This document shows, piece by piece, positions 7,241-15,422 of a DNA stretch of 64,000 bases. Position numbers and translations under genes: made by a program. The notes under the pieces were generated by a model. The model did not search any database. It was not told the origin of the DNA and saw nothing but the letters and a program-made list of their open reading frames with translations. The stretch comes from CAZSAT01 sp964604675. GTDB taxonomy: Bacteria > Myxococcota_A > UBA796 > CAJQPC01. Numbering within the stretch: position 1 is the first letter of the stretch; each line of letters opens with the position of its first letter. The stretch spans positions 37,620 to 101,619 of the forward strand of contig CAZSAT010000007.1 in assembly GCA_964604675.1 (NCBI GenBank). The letters run 5' to 3'.

Positions 7241-8332
7241 TCAGGGACGGAGCATGCCGAGCGCGCGGAGGAAGTTGTCGCCGAGGCACTTCTGGATCTG
7301 CTCGTGGCTCCAGCGGCGGTCGAGCATGTGCTGGACCAGGCGCGGGTAGGTCTCGCCACCCGCCAGATCTCGCGGGGGCACGATGGCGCCGTCGTAGTCG
7401 CTGCCCACCGCCACCGCGTCGTCCCCGGCCACCCGTCGCACGTGCTCCATGTGCTCCACGATCATGGCACCGTCGACGGGGCCGCCCCGGCGCCGGAGGA
7501 AGTTCACGGCGAAGATGATGCCCACCACGCCGCCGGTGTCCGCGACCTGCTTCAGCTCGCCGTCGTCCAGGTTGCGCCAGTGGGGGAGCACGCCGTCCAC
7601 GCCGCAGTGGGTGGCCAACAGGGGCTGCGTGCGGTCGTGCACCTCCAGCGCGTCCCGGAAGCCCCGCGGGTGGATGTGGGCGAGGTCCACGAAGATGCGC
7701 CGCTCGTTGAGCTGTTCGACGAAGGTGCGTCCCGTCGGCGTGAGGCCCCGGATGCGGGAGGCCTTGCGCAAGGGGCTGTTGGTCTCGCCGAGGCGGGAGG
7801 TGGTGAGGTGGACCAGCGTCGCCCGGACCAGCTCCTCGGGGGCAGCGCGGATGCCGCCCGGCGCCGCCTCGAAGGCGTTGGCGCCCTGCACACTGAGCAG
7901 CACGGCGTGGGCCCCCCGGGCGCGGGCGGCACGGTAGCCGGCGAGGTCGGGCGTGAGCTCCAGCTGCCCGGCGCTGCGCTGGACGAGCCGCTGGAAGCCA
8001 CGCCAGTTCTTCTGGAACACCCGCCACCGGGCCGAGGCGCCACGGAAGGGGTTGGTGGTGATCGACCACATCGCGCCCGAGAGCCCCCCATCGCCCATGC
8101 GCGGCAGGTCGAGGTGGCCGAAGAAGCTGCGGCCTCCGAGGGCCCTTCGGTGGCGCTTCAGGGGGTCGTAGCCCCACAGGCGCGGCGGGATGAAGGTGTC
8201 GATGTGCAGGTCGATCAGCTCGCTGTCGCGGCAGATCTCGACCGCCTCGCGGCTCACGCCGAGCCGGGTGGCCACCTCGGCGACCGGGGGCATGGCAGGC
8301 GCAGCCTGGCGGCGCGGGACGGGCAGGGGCAT
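7241..8332 (-). CDS. Membrane dipeptidase, peptidase family M19
   Basis: A 363-residue amidohydrolase-fold dipeptidase. DLHIDT near residue 41 gives the metal-binding HxD pair (His43, Asp45). FVDLAHIHP, LLATHCGVDG and VGSDYDGA are the later metal and substrate motifs. M19 enzymes hydrolyse dipeptides, often with a D-residue, using two zinc ions. The common HSN motif is HCG here, a tolerated variation. There is no clear signal peptide: the N-terminus is Pro/Arg/Ala-rich. It is the first gene of a pair with the L,D-transpeptidase. Confidence 0.85.
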   Translation of the reverse strand: MPLPVPRRQAAPAMPPVAEVATRLGVSREAVEICRDSELIDLHIDTFIPPRLWGYDPLKRHRRALGGRSFFGHLDLPRMGDGGLSGAMWSITTNPFRGASARWRVFQKNWRGFQRLVQRSAGQLELTPDLAGYRAARARGAHAVLLSVQGANAFEAAPGGIRAAPEELVRATLVHLTTSRLGETNSPLRKASRIRGLTPTGRTFVEQLNERRIFVDLAHIHPRGFRDALEVHDRTQPLLATHCGVDGVLPHWRNLDDGELKQVADTGGVVGIIFAVNFLRRRGGPVDGAMIVEHMEHVRRVAGDDAVAVGSDYDGAIVPPRDLAGGETYPRLVQHMLDRRWSHEQIQKCLGDNFLRALGMLRP

Positions 8333-8382
8333 GCTCGACCGCTAACGCCTGACCCGCGCCTGCTTCACGGTAGATTCCGTCG

Positions 8383-8745
8383 ATGGACGAGCTCACCGAC
8401 GCGCAGCGCGATCAGCTGGCGGCGCGCCTTCGGGCGCTCCGTGCGGAGCTGGGCCGGCGCTTGCGGGACGAGCAGGGGCTCGCAGACACGGTCACCCTCG
8501 ACCCGTCGGCGGTCGGTCGCGTGTCGCGCGTGGACGCGCTGCAGCACCAGGCGATGGCCAAGGCGTCGCTGCGCCGGATCGCGGTGAGCTTGGAGCGGGT
8601 GGGTGCCGCCACGGAGCGCTTGGAAGCCGATCCCGAGGCCTTCGGCTTCTGCGCCGACTGCGAGGAGGGGATCCCCTGGAGGCGCCTGCTCGCAGCGCCC
8701 GACGCCGTGCTGTGCGTGGCCTGCATGGAGGAGCGCGGGCTCTGA
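8383..8745 (+). CDS. DksA/TraR family zinc-finger protein
   Basis: A 120-residue cytoplasmic protein. The N-terminal ~80 residues form a predicted coiled-coil hairpin (LTDAQRDQLAARLRALRAEL). The C-terminus has a C4 zinc finger, CADC...CVAC, with the family spacing. Such proteins enter the RNA polymerase secondary channel and modulate transcription. The usual acidic tip of the coiled coil is not clearly present, so DksA-like activity is not assured. It is divergent from the M19 gene with 50 bp between. Confidence 0.8.
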   Translation: MDELTDAQRDQLAARLRALRAELGRRLRDEQGLADTVTLDPSAVGRVSRVDALQHQAMAKASLRRIAVSLERVGAATERLEADPEAFGFCADCEEGIPWRRLLAAPDAVLCVACMEERGL

Positions 8746-8774
8746 GGAGCCGTGGCGTCGGGCCGAACGAGCTT

Positions 8775-8816
8775 CGACGCCTGGGCGGCTGACCTGAAGG
8801 CCGCCGCCAGGCGTCG
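8775..8816. terminator. Strong hairpin between convergent genes
   Basis: CGACGCCTGG (8775-8784) pairs perfectly with CCAGGCGTCG (8807-8816), with further GC pairing inside. It lies between the stops of the DksA-like and glyoxalase-fold genes, so it could end transcription from both sides. There is no T tract, so it is not a canonical intrinsic terminator. Confidence 0.5.
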
Positions 8817-8829
8817 TAGCTCGAGGACC

Positions 8830-9585
8830 TCAGGCGTTGGCGGGGGTGATCAGGCCGATCACGCCGCCCGTCGGATCCTGGATGATGCCCATGCGACCCA
8901 CGCCCGGCATGTCCATGAGCGGCGACAGCACGTTGCCGCCGCTCTCGGTGACCCGCGCCGTGGCCGCGTCGACGTCGGTGACCGAGACCCAGGTGAGCCA
9001 CATGCTGGGCGCGCCCTCGTGCATGCCCTGCATGGCGCCGCCCACCTGCGTGTCGCCGTCGTTGATCAGGTAGTAGGTGCCGCCCTGCGGCATCGGCATC
9101 TCCGAGGTCTGGAACCCGAAGGCCGCGCGCAGCCAGGCCACGTCGGCGTCGATGCTGGTGGAGTGCAGCTCGGTCCAGTGGAAGGAGCCCGGTCCGGCGG
9201 GCGGGTTCTCGGCGGTCTCGGGGTCCCTCTCGGTGAACAGCGACACCGCGGCGCCGCTCGGGCTGGCGACCACGCTGAAGCGACCGGGGGGGATGTCGGT
9301 GGGCGGCACGAGCACCTGGCCACCGGCCTCGGTGGCCGCCGCGGTGGACGCGTCGACGTCGGTCACGCGGAGGTAGTTGCTCCAGTGGCTGGGCACGCCC
9401 TCCATGGGCGGAGCCATCACGTGGCAGCGCGGCTTGTCGGCGGCGACGAACATGTTCGCCTCCTCGTCGCCCATCTGCACCGCGGCGTGGGTCCAGCCCA
9501 CCACGTTGGTGTAGAAGGCGATGGCCTTGTCGACGTCGGTGCTCACGCAGCCGTGCCAGCAGAACTTGTGGTTGGTGTACGCCAT
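8830..9585 (-). CDS. VOC (glyoxalase-fold) protein with two tandem domains
   Basis: A 251-residue protein beginning MAYTNHKFCWHGCVSTDVD. Residues about 8-115 and 130-245 each form a vicinal-oxygen-chelate domain. Both have the DVDAAxAxxxxxGG..L.pp.d.pgvGR pattern and end in the 'DPtGavigL' type strand. The family includes glyoxalases, dioxygenases and resistance proteins, and the substrate cannot be assigned. The start is chosen at the ATG at 9585, where homology begins. It is 122 bp downstream of the metal ATPase gene on the same strand and may or may not share its transcript. Confidence 0.8.
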   Translation of the reverse strand: MAYTNHKFCWHGCVSTDVDKAIAFYTNVVGWTHAAVQMGDEEANMFVAADKPRCHVMAPPMEGVPSHWSNYLRVTDVDASTAAATEAGGQVLVPPTDIPPGRFSVVASPSGAAVSLFTERDPETAENPPAGPGSFHWTELHSTSIDADVAWLRAAFGFQTSEMPMPQGGTYYLINDGDTQVGGAMQGMHEGAPSMWLTWVSVTDVDAATARVTESGGNVLSPLMDMPGVGRMGIIQDPTGGVIGLITPANA

Positions 9586-9661
9586 GATCTCAGTGCTCCG
9601 TTTCGGATGTTCAAGGGACGAGAGGGCAACGTTTGCCTCAGACCTAAGACGACGGGGGTCC

Positions 9662-9692
9662 GGGCGGATCGACCGTCCGCCCGACTTTTTTT
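9662..9692 (+). terminator. Intrinsic terminator facing the plus strand
   Basis: GGGCGGA (9662-9668) pairs with TCCGCCC (9676-9682), followed by GAC and seven T residues (9686-9692). That is a textbook intrinsic terminator for plus-strand transcripts, yet both flanking genes are on the minus strand. It may stop antisense read-through. Confidence 0.55.
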
Positions 9693-9707
9693 CGCGTGGG
9701 CTCGAGA

Positions 9708-11888
9708 TCAGGCGCGAAGGAGGCGCAGTGCGTTGAACACCACGATGAGCGATGCGCCCATGTCGGCCGCGATCGCCCCCCAGAGCGACGCCACACCCCC
9801 CAGCGTGAGCACCACGAAGATCGCCTTGATCGCGAGCGCCAGCACCGAGTTCTGCCGGATGATGGCGAGCGTGCGCCGGGCGTGCACGATCAGCCAGGCG
9901 AGGCGCTCGAGGTCGTCGGTCATCAGGGCCACGTCGGCGGTCTCGATGGCCACGTCCGTGCCGATCGCCCCCATCGCCACGCCCAGGCTGGCCCGCGCCA
10001 GCGCTGGCGCGTCGTTCACGCCGTCGCCGATCATGGCCACCGCCCCGTGCTCGGCCTCCAGCCGCTCGACCGCGCGCAGCTTGTCGTCGGGGAGCAGCTC
10101 GGCGGCCACCTCGTCGATTCCGACGGCGGCTCCGACGGCCTGCGCCGTCGCGACGTTGTCCCCCGTCAGCATGGCCACGTGCAGGCCCAGGTCGTGCAGG
10201 CGCCGCACGGCCTCGGACGCCCCGGGGCGCACGGCGTCCTCCAGCAGCAGCAGCCCGCAGGCGTGGTCCTCGGTGCCGACCACGACCACGGTGCCGGACA
10301 CGTCGGCGAGGGCGTGATCGAGCGCCGGCGAGGACAGACCACGTTCCTCCAGCCAGCGCGGTGAACCCACCCACCAGCGCTCGCCGCTGACCGCGCCCGA
10401 CGCGCCGCGTCCGGGTTCGGCGACGATGTCGGCTGCCGGTGCCACGGCCACGCCCTCGGCGAGGGCGTGCTCGGTCACCGCCCGGGCGATGGGGTGTTCG
10501 CTGTGGGCCTCGATGGCGGCCGCTGCGGCCAGCAAGGTGCGGGCAGGGTGGCAGGCGAGGGAGCGCACGCCGGTCACGCGTGGCCGCCCCGCGGTCAGCG
10601 TGCCGGTCTTGTCGAGGGCGACGGCCTTCAGCCGCGCGGGCAGCTCCAGGTAGCTGCCGCCCTTCACGAGCACGCCCTGGCTCGCCGCGGAGGCGAGCCC
10701 AGCGACGACCGCCACGGGGGTGGCGATGACCAGGGCACAGGGGCAGCCGATCACCAGCAGCACGAGTCCACGGTAGAACCAGTCCGACCACGCCCCGAGC
10801 CCGATCGCCGGCGGGAGCACCATCACCGCCACCGCGACGGCGAGCACGGCGGGCGTGTACACCCGGGCGAAGCGCTCCACCCAGATCTCGGCCCGGGCCC
10901 GGTCCTTCCTCGCCTCCGCCACGAGCTTGACGATGCGGGCGAGCACGGTGTCGTCGGCCGCGCGCGTGGCCTCGACCTCCAGCACGCCCCGGCCGTTGAT
11001 GGTGCCCGCATACACCGCGTCGCCCTCGGCCTTGGGCACCGGCACGCTCTCCCCGGTGATGGGCGCCTGGTCCACCGCCGACTGGCCGGAGCTGACGCGA
11101 CCGTCCAGCGCGATCCGCTCGCCGGGCCTCACCACGAAGACCTCGCCCAGCACGACCCGGTCGGGAGCGACCTCGATCAACCCCTGGCGCTTCACGCGCA
11201 CCACGGGCGGCGCCAGGGAGAGGAGGCCCTCGACGGCCCGCTTGGCGCGCCCGACGGTCCAGCTCTCGAGCAACAGCGAGAGCGCGAACAGGAAGCTGAC
11301 CGTGGCCGCTTCGAACCACTCTCCCAGGCCCATGGCGCCCGCGACCGCCACGGTCATCAGGAGGTTCATGTCGGGCCGCGCCGAGCGGACCGCGAACCAC
11401 GCCTTCGGCAGCACCAGCCTCACCCCCGCGAGCACGGACACGAGGTAGAGCGCCACGACCACGCCGGGGGTGGCATGGCCCCCGAGATCGTGTCCGATGG
11501 CCGCTCTGGCGCCTTCGAGGAGCGCATGGGTCGCGAAGCCCCCGACCAGACAACCCCCGCTCGTCCACGTCAGGACCGTGCGGCGATGGATCGGCCACCA
11601 CGTCTGCTGGGTGGGGGTCCCCCAAGGCTCGGCGCGCATCCCGGTCGCCGCGACCCGGGCCGCGACGAGGTCGAGGTCGAGGTGATCGGGCACGTCCATG
11701 CGGCCGCTCAGCACGTCGAAGCCGAGCGCCTCGGGCTCGACCAGGCCTCCGAGCGCGTGCTTCAGGGCGGCGACCTCGTCGACGCAGTCCATGCCGTGGA
11801 TCCGCAGCGCGACCGAAGGGCCGGCGGCCAGCACGGGGGCATGGTCGTGGTCGTGGTCGTGGCTGGGACCGCAGCAGGCGTCACCCAT
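9708..11888 (-). CDS. P1B-type heavy-metal-translocating ATPase (Zn/Cd/Pb class)
   Basis: A 726-residue pump. The N-terminus has a CC/His-Asp-rich metal-binding tail (residues 5-17) and one HMA domain with GMDC at 32-35. Key motifs are TGES (278-281), the transmembrane metal site CPC (382-384), the phosphorylation motif DKTGT (426-430), SEHP (463-466) and GDGVND. The C-terminal DMGASLIVVFNALRLLR helix is typical of Zn/Cd/Pb exporters. The CPC motif with a single HMA of GMDC type also favours zinc or cadmium over copper. It lies behind an SmtB-like repressor, overlapping it by 8 bp, so metal-induced efflux is the likely function. Confidence 0.92.
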   Translation of the reverse strand: MGDACCGPSHDHDHDHAPVLAAGPSVALRIHGMDCVDEVAALKHALGGLVEPEALGFDVLSGRMDVPDHLDLDLVAARVAATGMRAEPWGTPTQQTWWPIHRRTVLTWTSGGCLVGGFATHALLEGARAAIGHDLGGHATPGVVVALYLVSVLAGVRLVLPKAWFAVRSARPDMNLLMTVAVAGAMGLGEWFEAATVSFLFALSLLLESWTVGRAKRAVEGLLSLAPPVVRVKRQGLIEVAPDRVVLGEVFVVRPGERIALDGRVSSGQSAVDQAPITGESVPVPKAEGDAVYAGTINGRGVLEVEATRAADDTVLARIVKLVAEARKDRARAEIWVERFARVYTPAVLAVAVAVMVLPPAIGLGAWSDWFYRGLVLLVIGCPCALVIATPVAVVAGLASAASQGVLVKGGSYLELPARLKAVALDKTGTLTAGRPRVTGVRSLACHPARTLLAAAAAIEAHSEHPIARAVTEHALAEGVAVAPAADIVAEPGRGASGAVSGERWWVGSPRWLEERGLSSPALDHALADVSGTVVVVGTEDHACGLLLLEDAVRPGASEAVRRLHDLGLHVAMLTGDNVATAQAVGAAVGIDEVAAELLPDDKLRAVERLEAEHGAVAMIGDGVNDAPALARASLGVAMGAIGTDVAIETADVALMTDDLERLAWLIVHARRTLAIIRQNSVLALAIKAIFVVLTLGGVASLWGAIAADMGASLIVVFNALRLLRA

Positions 11889-12195
11889 CAGCGACCTCCT
11901 CCTGGTCCTCGCCGCTGTGGTCGAGGGTGTCGTCGACGATGCAGCCGATGTGGGCGTCGTGCAGTCTGTAGACCACCCGTCGTCCGTCGCGGTCGCCGAC
12001 GACGAGGCGTGCGCCGCGCAGGTTGCGGAGGTGGTGCGAGAGCGCGGACTGCTCGACGTCGAGCTCTTCGGTCAGCGTGCTGACGCTGGCCGGCCCGCGG
12101 CGGTGCAGCCGCACCAGCACCGCGAGCCGAACGGGGTGAGCCATGCACGAGAGCAGGTCGACTGCGCGCTCGAGTTGTCGGTCGTCGGGAAGCAT
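11881..12195 (-). CDS. ArsR/SmtB-family metal-sensing repressor
   Basis: A 104-residue winged-helix repressor. LSCMAHPVRLAVLVRL and ELDVEQSALSHHLRNLR form the helix-turn-helix. Near the C-terminus DAHIGC...DHSGE gives Asp, His (+2), His (+13) and Glu (+16). This is exactly the spacing of the zinc site on helix 5 of SmtB (Asp104, His106, His117, Glu120). No CxC motif is present on helix 3, so a zinc-type alpha-5 sensor is favoured. The ATG at 12195 is preferred over the in-frame ATG at 12225, because the latter lies within a near-consensus promoter. It probably represses itself and the downstream ATPase. Confidence 0.88.
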   Translation of the reverse strand: MLPDDRQLERAVDLLSCMAHPVRLAVLVRLHRRGPASVSTLTEELDVEQSALSHHLRNLRGARLVVGDRDGRRVVYRLHDAHIGCIVDDTLDHSGEDQEEVADG

Positions 12196-12232
12196 GATGA
12201 GCTCATCATATGATGGTCTCGACATATGTCAA
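12194..12232 (-). promoter_or_regulatory. Promoter and nested palindromic operator of the arsR-type/ATPase operon
   Basis: On the minus strand TTGACA (12232-12227) and TATGAT (12210-12205) are separated by 16 bp, a near-consensus sigma-70 promoter. Three perfect palindromes overlap it: GACATATGTC (12221-12230), CATCATATGATG (12204-12215) and ATGATGAGCTCATCAT (12194-12209). Binding of the SmtB-like repressor here would block the -10 element. The predicted transcription start is only 2-4 bases before the ATG at 12195, implying a nearly leaderless mRNA. Confidence 0.75.
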
Positions 12233-12286
12233 GTCGATCATGTGTTCGTGAGCCGGTCCGCCTGCGGCCGGGTTAGTCGGGCTGCA

Positions 12287-12360
12287 CGGGGTGTAGCGCA
12301 GTCTGGCAGCGCAGCAGCTTTGGGAGCTGCAGGCCGTCGGTTCGAATCCGACCACCCCGA
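12287..12360 (+). tRNA. tRNA-Pro (anticodon UGG)
   Basis: A 74-nt cloverleaf. The acceptor stem CGGGGTG (12287-12293) pairs with CACCCCG (12353-12359), with discriminator A at 12360. The anticodon stem GCAGC/GCTGC encloses loop TTTGGGA, with TGG at 12321-12323. The T arm contains GGTTCGAATCC. CCA is not encoded. It lies 20 bp before the VTT-like gene on the same strand. Confidence 0.96.
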
Positions 12361-12380
12361 CTCACCCACCCCCGCGGCCC

Positions 12381-13004
12381 GTGTCCGAGCTCTCTCCGCA
12401 CTCCCGACGCCTGCTCCTCGGGGTCATCGCGGTCATCACGGTCGTCAACTCCGCGGCCGCGGCCTTCTCGCCCTACCTCCTGGTGGAGCATCCGCTGCTG
12501 CTCGTGGCGGGCTCGTCGGTCAATCGCCACATCGCGCTGGCGGCAGCGTTGGTCGATCCGGGCCCGCTGTTCGTGGTGGGTGCGGCCCGCCGCATGCTCT
12601 CGGTCGTGGTCACCTATGCGGTGGGGTACGTGTACGGCGCCACCGCGATGCGGTGGGCCAAGGGGCGCATGCGCTGGCTCCACGCCGCCGCCGGTTGGCT
12701 GCAGCGCGTGCTCGATCGCTTTGGTCCTGCGCTCCTCGTGCCCTTCTCCAGCTACTCGCTGATGCTGCTCGCCGGCGCCACCCGCATGCCGCTGCGGCGC
12801 TTCCTGCTGGCGGCCGGGATCGGCAACCTGCTGCACGTGGGGGTCGTCGTCTGGCTGGGCGATCTGGTCTCGGTGTGGAGCTTGGTGGTGATCGACTGGC
12901 TCGGGGATCACCTGTTCGAGAGCACGGCCGTGTGCGTGGCGTTGGTGGTGATGCAGCAGGCCGTGTCCCGCATCCGACGCCGCCGGGCAGGGCAGCTCGC
13001 CTGA
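12381..13004 (+). CDS. DedA/VTT-like integral membrane protein
   Basis: A 207-residue protein with about five hydrophobic segments (residues ~10-32, 50-72, 73-95, 120-140, 145-190). The central RFGPALLVPFSSYSLMLLAGATRMPLRRF recalls the VTT/DedA motif, in which a polar arginine/proline turn precedes an 'AG...m....F' helix. VTT proteins are lipid scramblase or flippase-like membrane proteins. The match is partial, since the family's conserved Arg is replaced by FSS, so this is a tentative family call. GTG start 20 bp after tRNA-Pro. Confidence 0.55.
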   Translation: MSELSPHSRRLLLGVIAVITVVNSAAAAFSPYLLVEHPLLLVAGSSVNRHIALAAALVDPGPLFVVGAARRMLSVVVTYAVGYVYGATAMRWAKGRMRWLHAAAGWLQRVLDRFGPALLVPFSSYSLMLLAGATRMPLRRFLLAAGIGNLLHVGVVVWLGDLVSVWSLVVIDWLGDHLFESTAVCVALVVMQQAVSRIRRRRAGQLA

Positions 13005-13175
13005 CCCGTGGCGCGAGCCGGTGCCGCGCGCGCGGCCAGCTGCTTGGACGGACGCCCGCCGGGAGCGGTCTCGGCGGTGAAGCCGCCTGCCCGCGGCTGA
13101 CAGCGCCGCGGTCGCCTCCCGTCGCCTTTGTTCGGGCTCCCGCCCGTGCTATTTCTCCACGGTACGGAGACGCCC

Positions 13176-14456
13176 ATGAGGACCTTGCTTCCCCTCGCCT
13201 CGCTCGTCGCGCTGACGGCTTGCGACGACACCCTGTTCGGTGGAGCCGACGGCTCCGGCGGGGACGACAGCGGCGTGACCATCGACGGCACCGACTTCTG
13301 CGCCGTGCAGACCATCTTCGACACCAACTGCACCGCCGGTTGCCACCAGGGCGGCGAGAGCGCTGCCGGTGGCCTGGACCTGTCCGAGGGCGTGTCGTAC
13401 GCCGCGCTGGTCGGGCAACCGAGCCCGGGCTACGACGGGCAGACCCTGGTCGTCGCCGGCGACTCCGCGGCCTCCTTCCTCTACCTGAAGGTGACCGACA
13501 CCCAGGGAGACCTCGGCTCGGGCATGCCGCTCGGGCAGGGCTCCCTCCCGGCCTCGCAGTCCCAGGTCATCGCGGACTGGATCGATGCGGGGGCTTCCGA
13601 CGTCTGCAATGCGGGTGTCGACACGGGCGGTGGCGATGGCGGCGACGGCGGCGACGGCGGCGACGGCGGCGACTCCGGCGGCACGACCGCCGTCAGCGGC
13701 GACTGGTGCGGCATGGTGGCCTACTTCGAGTCCGACTGCGTGAGCTGCCACAGCGCCGCGCTGGCCGGCACCTACAGCTACATGGATCTCGAGAGCGAGG
13801 GTGCCCACGGCCGCCTGTTCGAGGCTCCGTCCGCGCTCTACAAGGGCGAGATCCTGGTGCGGCCCAAGCAGAGCGCCGACTCCTTCCTCTACCAGAAGCT
13901 CGCGGGCACCCATGCCGCCAAGACGGGGTCTTCGATGCCCATCGGCGGCAGCGTCGATCCCGACACGCTCGAGGCCGTGGCCAGCTGGATCGACAGCGGC
14001 GCGGCCGAGGACGACTGCGGCGGCGACGACACTGGCGGCGACACTGGCGGCGATGGCGGCGATGGCGGCGATACGGCGGCGGACACCGGTGGACCCTTCT
14101 CCTGCGGCGACCCCTCCACGTCGAGCTACGCGGCCGACTACTGCGGCGTGAAGGAGATCGTCGCCGACAGCTGCCTGGCGTGCCACTCCGGACCGAAGGC
14201 CTACGGTGTGCTCGACCTCGACGTGACCGACCTGCGGGGCGCGCTCAACGCCCAGACCTCCAACCTCTACGCGCCGGCGTTGCTGGTCGACCCGGGCGAC
14301 CCCGAGCTGAGCTTGGTGTACACGAAGTCGGCCGGCATCCAGGAGAAGGGCCACGGTGGCGCCATGCCGCTGGGGTCCGGACCGCTGCCGGCGGCCGACG
14401 CGGCGGCGATGTGCAACTGGATCGCCGACGGCGCTCCCGGCAAGAACTGCAACTGA
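13176..14456 (+). CDS. Three-module cytochrome-like lipoprotein
   Basis: A 426-residue protein with lipobox LTAC (Cys16). Three homologous ~100-residue modules each start with a Cys-rich haem-like motif. They contain 'GDPxxSxxYxK', 'G..MPlG..pl' and 'i..WIdaGA', and are separated by acidic Gly/Asp linkers. The motifs are CTAGCH (52-57, CX3CH), CVSCH and CLACH. Modules of this type are widespread in Planctomycete/Myxococcota surface proteins and are thought to bind c-type haem. The first motif has an extra residue, so haem attachment there is uncertain. The barrel protein gene follows 13 bp downstream, suggesting an operon of surface-located electron-transfer or binding components. The start was chosen at the signal peptide. 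Confidence 0.72.
   Translation: MRTLLPLASLVALTACDDTLFGGADGSGGDDSGVTIDGTDFCAVQTIFDTNCTAGCHQGGESAAGGLDLSEGVSYAALVGQPSPGYDGQTLVVAGDSAASFLYLKVTDTQGDLGSGMPLGQGSLPASQSQVIADWIDAGASDVCNAGVDTGGGDGGDGGDGGDGGDSGGTTAVSGDWCGMVAYFESDCVSCHSAALAGTYSYMDLESEGAHGRLFEAPSALYKGEILVRPKQSADSFLYQKLAGTHAAKTGSSMPIGGSVDPDTLEAVASWIDSGAAEDDCGGDDTGGDTGGDGGDGGDTAADTGGPFSCGDPSTSSYAADYCGVKEIVADSCLACHSGPKAYGVLDLDVTDLRGALNAQTSNLYAPALLVDPGDPELSLVYTKSAGIQEKGHGGAMPLGSGPLPAADAAAMCNWIADGAPGKNCN
13627..13683 (+). repeat. GGD-encoding repeat linker
   Basis: Repeated ggcggcgac units encode a Gly/Asp linker between modules 1 and 2 of the three-module lipoprotein. A shorter, related tract at 14025-14073 separates modules 2 and 3. Confidence 0.8.
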
Positions 14457-14469
14457 GCGAGAACGAACG

Positions 14470-15342
14470 ATGCTGACCACGCTGATGCTGCTCGTTGTGG
14501 GCCCCGAGGCACACGCCTACGTCGACCCCGAGTGCGAGGGCCTGACCCAGAAGTTCGACGACACCGGGCAGCAGAACTTCCTGCTGAACTACTTCGCGCT
14601 CGCCACCACGATGAGCCCGACCCACAGCCCGGTTCCCTGGGAGGGGGGCCACGGCGCGGTGGGCCTGGAGCTCGGGGTCATCCCGCCGCTGTCGTGCGAG
14701 CAGCGCCTGGTGCTGAACTCGACCAAGACCGAGGACACGAACAAGGCCCCGGTCTTCCCGCGCCCGCGCATCGGCTTCTCCTTCCCTGCCGTCGGCAACG
14801 TCACCGTGTACGGTGGCGTGGGCTACGTCCCGCCGGTCACGGTCTTCGGCACCCGCAACGTCATCCTGTCGGGCGAGCTGGGAGCCGGCACGGCCTTGGA
14901 GAGCGGCGTGGAGCTCGGTGGTCGGCTGCACGCCACCTCGCTGAAGACCGTGGCGGAGATCGCCACCCCCTTCGTCGACGGGAGCGAGGCGGTCGACGAC
15001 CTGTACCTGGGCACCACCGTCGGTGTCGATGTGTCCGGCGGCTACCGGATCGGGGACTGGACGCCCTACCTCGCGGTCGGCCTCACCGATGTCTCGACCT
15101 TCTTCTACATCGGCGACGACGACTACATCGGCAACAACACCGATCCCTTCTTCGGGCCGACCCTGTCGCTGGGCGCCCAGGGCACGCTCCTGGAGAAGCT
15201 GGACCTGGGCGCGGAGTTCTACGCGGTCCCGGGCAGGACCTGGGCATCCGAGGACATCGCCGAGGGGGACATGGTGGGCTGGCACACGACCGACGGCGGC
15301 TACCTCTACACCGCCCGGATCCGGCTGGCCTACCTGCTCTAG
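14470..15342 (+). CDS. Predicted outer-membrane beta-barrel protein
   Basis: A 290-residue protein with signal MLTTLMLLVVGPEAHA. Alternating hydrophobic/polar strands rich in Gly, Tyr and Thr dominate, such as VTVYGGVGYVPPVTVFG and ILSGELGAGTALESGVELG. It ends with ARIRLAYLL, a barrel-like last strand. Two N-terminal cysteines (CEG, CEQ) could form a disulphide. No specific family is recognised. It follows the cytochrome-like lipoprotein by 13 bp with a gagcgaga-type purine-rich leader, so a shared transcript is likely. Confidence 0.65.
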   Translation: MLTTLMLLVVGPEAHAYVDPECEGLTQKFDDTGQQNFLLNYFALATTMSPTHSPVPWEGGHGAVGLELGVIPPLSCEQRLVLNSTKTEDTNKAPVFPRPRIGFSFPAVGNVTVYGGVGYVPPVTVFGTRNVILSGELGAGTALESGVELGGRLHATSLKTVAEIATPFVDGSEAVDDLYLGTTVGVDVSGGYRIGDWTPYLAVGLTDVSTFFYIGDDDYIGNNTDPFFGPTLSLGAQGTLLEKLDLGAEFYAVPGRTWASEDIAEGDMVGWHTTDGGYLYTARIRLAYLL

Positions 15343-15422
15343 CAGGATGCTGAACAACCCTCCGGTCGCCTGCTTGGCCCCCTCCGTCGCTGGCACCGCC
15401 CCTGCCTCGGTTGCGTGCTGAA

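Noticed and set aside
12196..12225. ArsR-type start at the upstream ATG (12225)
   Set aside because: It lies between the -35 and -10 elements of the predicted promoter, so it would not be transcribed from it, and the added ten residues are not part of the family.
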